NCBI RefSeq assembly: GCF_015500095.1
Contig: NZ_CP062983.1
Coordinates: 1-64,000, forward strand
Source of the DNA: Phototrophicus methaneseepsis
GTDB lineage: Bacteria; Chloroflexota; Anaerolineae; Aggregatilineales; Phototrophicaceae
Direction of reading: 5' to 3'
DNA: 64,000 bases
In this document: piece by piece, positions 61,207-64,000 of the stretch
Layout: each line of letters begins with the position of its first letter
Numbering within the stretch: position 1 is the first letter of the stretch
Notes under the pieces: model-generated
Told to the model about the DNA's origin: nothing
The model's database searches: none
Seen by the model: only the letters and a program-made list of their open reading frames with translations
Program-made: the position numbers and the translations under genes

Positions 61207-62313
61207 ATGACCCAACCATCGACAACACCCCAGCCAGCCTTAAAGCCAGTCCAGTCCACGAGGCTGATTCTAGGTACAATCGCCAGCTTCCTCAAAACCA
61301 TCATCGGGGCCTATGCCTTGAGCGTCATTTTACAGCTCGTGCTGCGCTTCCTGATTGGTGAGCAAGTCAATTGGATTGCTTTCTTCAATACGTTTGCTCA
61401 TCTGCTGTGGATCCCGGCCCTGATCTTATTACCTCTGTGCCTGCTGCTGCGGCAGTGGCTGCTGAGCGCGCTGTTGCTCCCAGCTGTTACGGCCTTCCTG
61501 CTGGCTTACGGACCACAATTCATCCCACGTGCGGAAGAACCGCCCCCAGGCGCTGAAACGCTGGAATTGCTGACGTATAACCTGTTCGCCCATCAGGGGG
61601 ACTTTAGCGTGATTGATGCCGTCATCCGCGATGCTGACGCCGACATTGTGGCCTTGCAGGAGATCAGCCTGCAGGCCCGCAACCGCTTCCCGGAGGCATT
61701 CAGCGACCTGTATCCATACACGGCCTTTTATGCCACAGGGCACGCCACAGCCGGTATGGGCCTGATGAGCCGCTATCCCATCACGGAAGAAACATTCTGG
61801 CAGTCGGATTATGTCCCCTTCCCGCTCGGCTTTTTACGCGCCACGCTCGATATAGACGGGACACCCATCACGCTCTATAACGCGCATCCGACGCACCCTG
61901 GCATGGCAGGTAGCTTCTTCGACCCAACCAATCGCGGGCGAGAAATCGCCGATTTGCTCAATCGCGCTGCACAGGATACGGGTATTGTGCTGCTAGCGGG
62001 CGACTTTAATATGCCGGACCAGAGCGAAGACTATGCCGAGATCACACGCCAGTACCAGGATGCTTACCATGAAGTCGGTTGGGGGATGGGCTGGACCTTC
62101 CCGGATAAAAACGGCGGCACGCCCGGCGTATACAACGTGACATCTCTAGCAGACCTTATCCCGATCTTCCCTATTCTGAGGTTGGATTACGTCTTCTACC
62201 GGGGCAGTATCCAGGCGCTACAGGCCGAAGTCTGGCCGACATCTGGCACCAGCGACCATCATCCCTTATGGGTGCAGTTAGAAATCAATCCGCCGCCAGA
62301 TCAGGCGCAATAA
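61207..62313 (+). CDS. Membrane-anchored endonuclease/exonuclease/phosphatase-family protein
   Basis: 368 residues. Three membrane helices (about 20-52, 57-78, 80-102) precede an EEP domain. The catalytic motifs are LLTYNLF, VALQEIS (Glu), LYNAHPTHP (His), AGDFNMP (Asp/Asn), the tyrosine-containing LDYVFYRG and the closing GTSDHHPLW. EEP enzymes cleave phosphodiester bonds of nucleic acid or phospholipid. By topology the domain lies outside the cytoplasm. Its partner genes are not seen. The start at 61207 lacks a strong ribosome binding site. Confidence 0.87.
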   Translation: MTQPSTTPQPALKPVQSTRLILGTIASFLKTIIGAYALSVILQLVLRFLIGEQVNWIAFFNTFAHLLWIPALILLPLCLLLRQWLLSALLLPAVTAFLLAYGPQFIPRAEEPPPGAETLELLTYNLFAHQGDFSVIDAVIRDADADIVALQEISLQARNRFPEAFSDLYPYTAFYATGHATAGMGLMSRYPITEETFWQSDYVPFPLGFLRATLDIDGTPITLYNAHPTHPGMAGSFFDPTNRGREIADLLNRAAQDTGIVLLAGDFNMPDQSEDYAEITRQYQDAYHEVGWGMGWTFPDKNGGTPGVYNVTSLADLIPIFPILRLDYVFYRGSIQALQAEVWPTSGTSDHHPLWVQLEINPPPDQAQ

Positions 62314-62440
62314 GCGCCTGTGACAGCGATCCACCACTTATCGTAATTTGTGACGCAAGGGTTTTACGCTTACGATAGAGGCATCCGTAAAACTAAATTT
62401 ATGAACAGCTTGCTGTTAATAACTTCCAGAGGATGCCTCC

Positions 62441-63538
62441 ATGTCACAAAAGTTGATTACGATTGAACGCCACATTCAAGAACAGCAAAGAGCATATCCG
62501 AATGCGACGGGCGTCTTCACCAGTATGCTGCAAGATATGGCCCTGGCTGCCAAGCTCATCTCACGAGAGACAAACCGCGCGGGATTAACGAGCATGCTCG
62601 GCGCGACGGATAGCGAAAACCCCACAGGCGACCGCCAACAAAAGCTGGATATGTTCGCGGATGAGGTCATCTTCCATATGAACGATCATACCGGGCGTTG
62701 TGCCGCTATGGTCAGCGAAGAGCACGACGAACTCATCGACATCCCGATGAACTACGATACAGGTAACTATGTGCTGCTCTATGATCCCCTGGATGGGTCG
62801 TCCAACATTGATGTAAACGTCTCTATCGGGACGATATTCAGCATTCATCGCAAGTTCACACGCGGCGAGCGCGGCACGATAGAAGATGTGCTGCAACGGG
62901 GTAAGCGGCTGGTGGCAGCGGGCTATGTCGTCTATGGTAGCAGCACGATGATGGTCTATACAGCCGGGAACGGTGTACATGGCTTCACGCTTGATATGGG
63001 CGTCGGGGAGTTCATCCTCAGCCATCCCAACATCACCATACCGCCCTACGCGCGCTATTACACGGTTAATCATGGTTATGAGCGTTACTGGACATCCGGC
63101 GTCAAGCAATATGTGGAATGGTTGCAAAACCAGGAGGATGACAGCAGCAAACCGTTAGGGCACCGCTATATTGGCTCGCTGGTGGCGGATTTCCATCGTA
63201 ATTTACTGAAGGGCGGCGTTTTCCTGTACCCTGGCGACCTGCGCGACGCAGATAAGCCCTATGGCAAAATCCGGCTGATGTACGAAGCCCAGGCGCTGGC
63301 CTTCATTGCAGAACAAGCTGGCGGCTATGCCAGTGATGGTGTTGGCGACATCCTGGAAGTGCGCCCACACAGCCTGCACCAGCGCGTACCGATCTTCATC
63401 GGCAACAAGGACCTTGTGCAGCAAGCAGAGTCCTTCATCCATACACACGACCAGGATTGGATCTCGGCCTATTTGCCATATCGCAATCGCAAAATCACGA
63501 TGGAGCAAGAACAGTCAAACGGCTCATCGGAGAGTTAG
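62441..63538 (+). CDS. fbp: Fructose-1,6-bisphosphatase, class I
   Basis: 365 residues. Removes the 1-phosphate of fructose-1,6-bisphosphate in gluconeogenesis and, in some bacteria, carbon fixation. Class I motifs are [33 protein letters not shown] (metal-binding PLDGSSN), [12 protein letters not shown] and the C-terminal [11 protein letters not shown] plus [25 protein letters not shown] stands ahead of the ATG. It is closed by a strong terminator. With gap at 24733 it supports central carbon metabolism. Confidence 0.96.
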   Translation: MSQKLITIERHIQEQQRAYPNATGVFTSMLQDMALAAKLISRETNRAGLTSMLGATDSENPTGDRQQKLDMFADEVIFHMNDHTGRCAAMVSEEHDELIDIPMNYDTGNYVLLYDPLDGSSNIDVNVSIGTIFSIHRKFTRGERGTIEDVLQRGKRLVAAGYVVYGSSTMMVYTAGNGVHGFTLDMGVGEFILSHPNITIPPYARYYTVNHGYERYWTSGVKQYVEWLQNQEDDSSKPLGHRYIGSLVADFHRNLLKGGVFLYPGDLRDADKPYGKIRLMYEAQALAFIAEQAGGYASDGVGDILEVRPHSLHQRVPIFIGNKDLVQQAESFIHTHDQDWISAYLPYRNRKITMEQEQSNGSSES

Positions 63539-63570
63539 CCAGCAAGCCCACGGACTAAAATCACAGACTA

Positions 63571-63598
63571 AAAAAGCCGCCCTTCGTGGGCGGCTTTT
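63571..63598. terminator. Bidirectional intrinsic terminator after fbp
   Basis: AAAAGCCGCCC, loop TTCGT, GGGCGGCTTTT. It serves fbp and the minus-strand gene ending at 63623. Confidence 0.9.
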
Positions 63599-63622
63599 CT
63601 GATGCAATCTGGCTAAGGGAGG

Positions 63623-64000
63623 TTATTGGCGAACCTGGACGTAATCGCCTGAGACATAGCCTTCCTGGCCGTTATAGCTGATGACATACCAGCCATTTTC
63701 TTCGCGGATGAGGGCATACCAGCGCCCAGGGGAGATCGCGCCCATGACATCGTAATCCGTACCGGGGCCATAACGCACATTCAAGCGCGAGTTAGCCTGC
63801 ACTGCCGGACCTTCAATATCGGGGGCGGCTTCTTCTGCTGGGGCGGATGTGCCGCCTGTGCTGCGCCATTCTTCAATCAGCGGACGCAGGACATCGAGCG
63901 ACTGCGTGCCATACTGCTGGCTCGGCTCGATGTGGGAGTTTTCCATATATTCGTTCCACGTGCCGACCAAGATAATATCCGCGCCAGAAGCCGCCGCACC
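63623..64000 (-). CDS. C-terminal part of a GH99-like TIM-barrel protein with SH3 domain (truncated by window end)
   Basis: The open frame runs to the end of the window, so only the last 125 or so residues are seen. The first part includes ADIILVGTWNEYMENSHIEP, whose W-N-E-Y-x-E-x-x-x-I-E-P-S pattern occurs near the C-terminus of GH99-like and related TIM-barrel glycosidases. After a linker (TGGTSAPAEEAAPDI), the last 60 residues form an SH3-like domain (NVRYGPGTDYDVMG, WYVISYNGQEGYVSGDYVQV), which often binds the cell wall. The start is outside the window. The enzyme name is tentative. Confidence 0.55.
   Translation of the reverse strand, partial: GAAASGADIILVGTWNEYMENSHIEPSQQYGTQSLDVLRPLIEEWRSTGGTSAPAEEAAPDIEGPAVQANSRLNVRYGPGTDYDVMGAISPGRWYALIREENGWYVISYNGQEGYVSGDYVQVRQ

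Overview
The window looks like a bacterial chromosome segment of about 54 percent GC that begins exactly at the start codon of dnaA. It reads most like a member of the Chloroflexota (Anaerolineae-type). That is inference from protein style: many secreted proteins with Thr/Pro stalks, PPC-like and thrombospondin type-3 domains, HEAT-repeat membrane proteins, a Cys-rich CWC protein, and orphan paralogues without recognised function. No rRNA, tRNA, CRISPR array or insertion sequence was recognised. Genes are mostly short operons or singletons, and many are separated by clear stem-loop terminators.

Region 1 (1-12.4 kb): dnaA, a RibD-C-type reductase, a lone HK97-type phage portal protein, a CmcI-like methyltransferase, a metallophosphoesterase, and a tandem set of three small paralogous proteins of unknown function. 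Beyond them lie a membrane-anchored lytic transglycosylase, a fourth more distant paralogue, a glycine-zipper membrane protein, a large PPC-type lipoprotein and a PIN/Phd toxin-antitoxin pair.

Region 2 (12.5-24.4 kb): a nucleotide-sugar epimerase-like SDR, a broken remnant of a BtuF-like substrate-binding protein, a CWC protein, a TPR-like membrane protein and a tyrosine-phosphatase-like protein that has lost its catalytic loop residues. These are followed by a HAD hydrolase overlapping a GH16-like protein, an alpha/beta hydrolase, a DinB-fold protein, an SbcC ATPase with no SbcD beside it, a cytochrome P450 and a small membrane protein.

Region 3 (24.7-45 kb): gap (glycolysis), a membrane-fused sulfite-oxidase-type molybdoenzyme, a GH5-like protein with a C-terminal anchor, a HEAT/Yip1-like membrane protein, an operon of a GT39-like membrane protein and thpR, and a thioredoxin-NHL exported protein. 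Then come glnA, several exported proteins (PPC-like, DUF3298/LysM, YWTD propeller with a vestigial LPxTG motif), a translationally coupled membrane pair and an esterase-fold protein lacking its catalytic Ser and His.

Region 4 (45-64 kb): ftsK with extraordinarily long low-complexity linkers, a divergent DUF3224/AraC pair, a PAS-GAF histidine kinase, and a run of minus-strand genes (two M42 peptidases, a lipid kinase, a glycolipid-binding-type protein, a HEAT/zinc-ribbon protein). The end of the window holds a thrombospondin type-3 repeat protein, a histidine phosphatase, a membrane-anchored EEP-family phosphatase, class I fructose-bisphosphatase and the C-terminal part of a GH99-like/SH3 protein that runs off the window.

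Core functions are DNA replication initiation and segregation (dnaA, ftsK), central carbon metabolism (gap, fbp) and nitrogen assimilation (glnA). Most other genes appear to be envelope or accessory functions. The less ordinary signals are the orphan portal protein, the tandem paralogue family, two pseudoenzymes, the FtsK linker repeats, a SOS-box-like palindrome cluster and a near-identical 18-bp element upstream of both ftsK and the AraC-type regulator.
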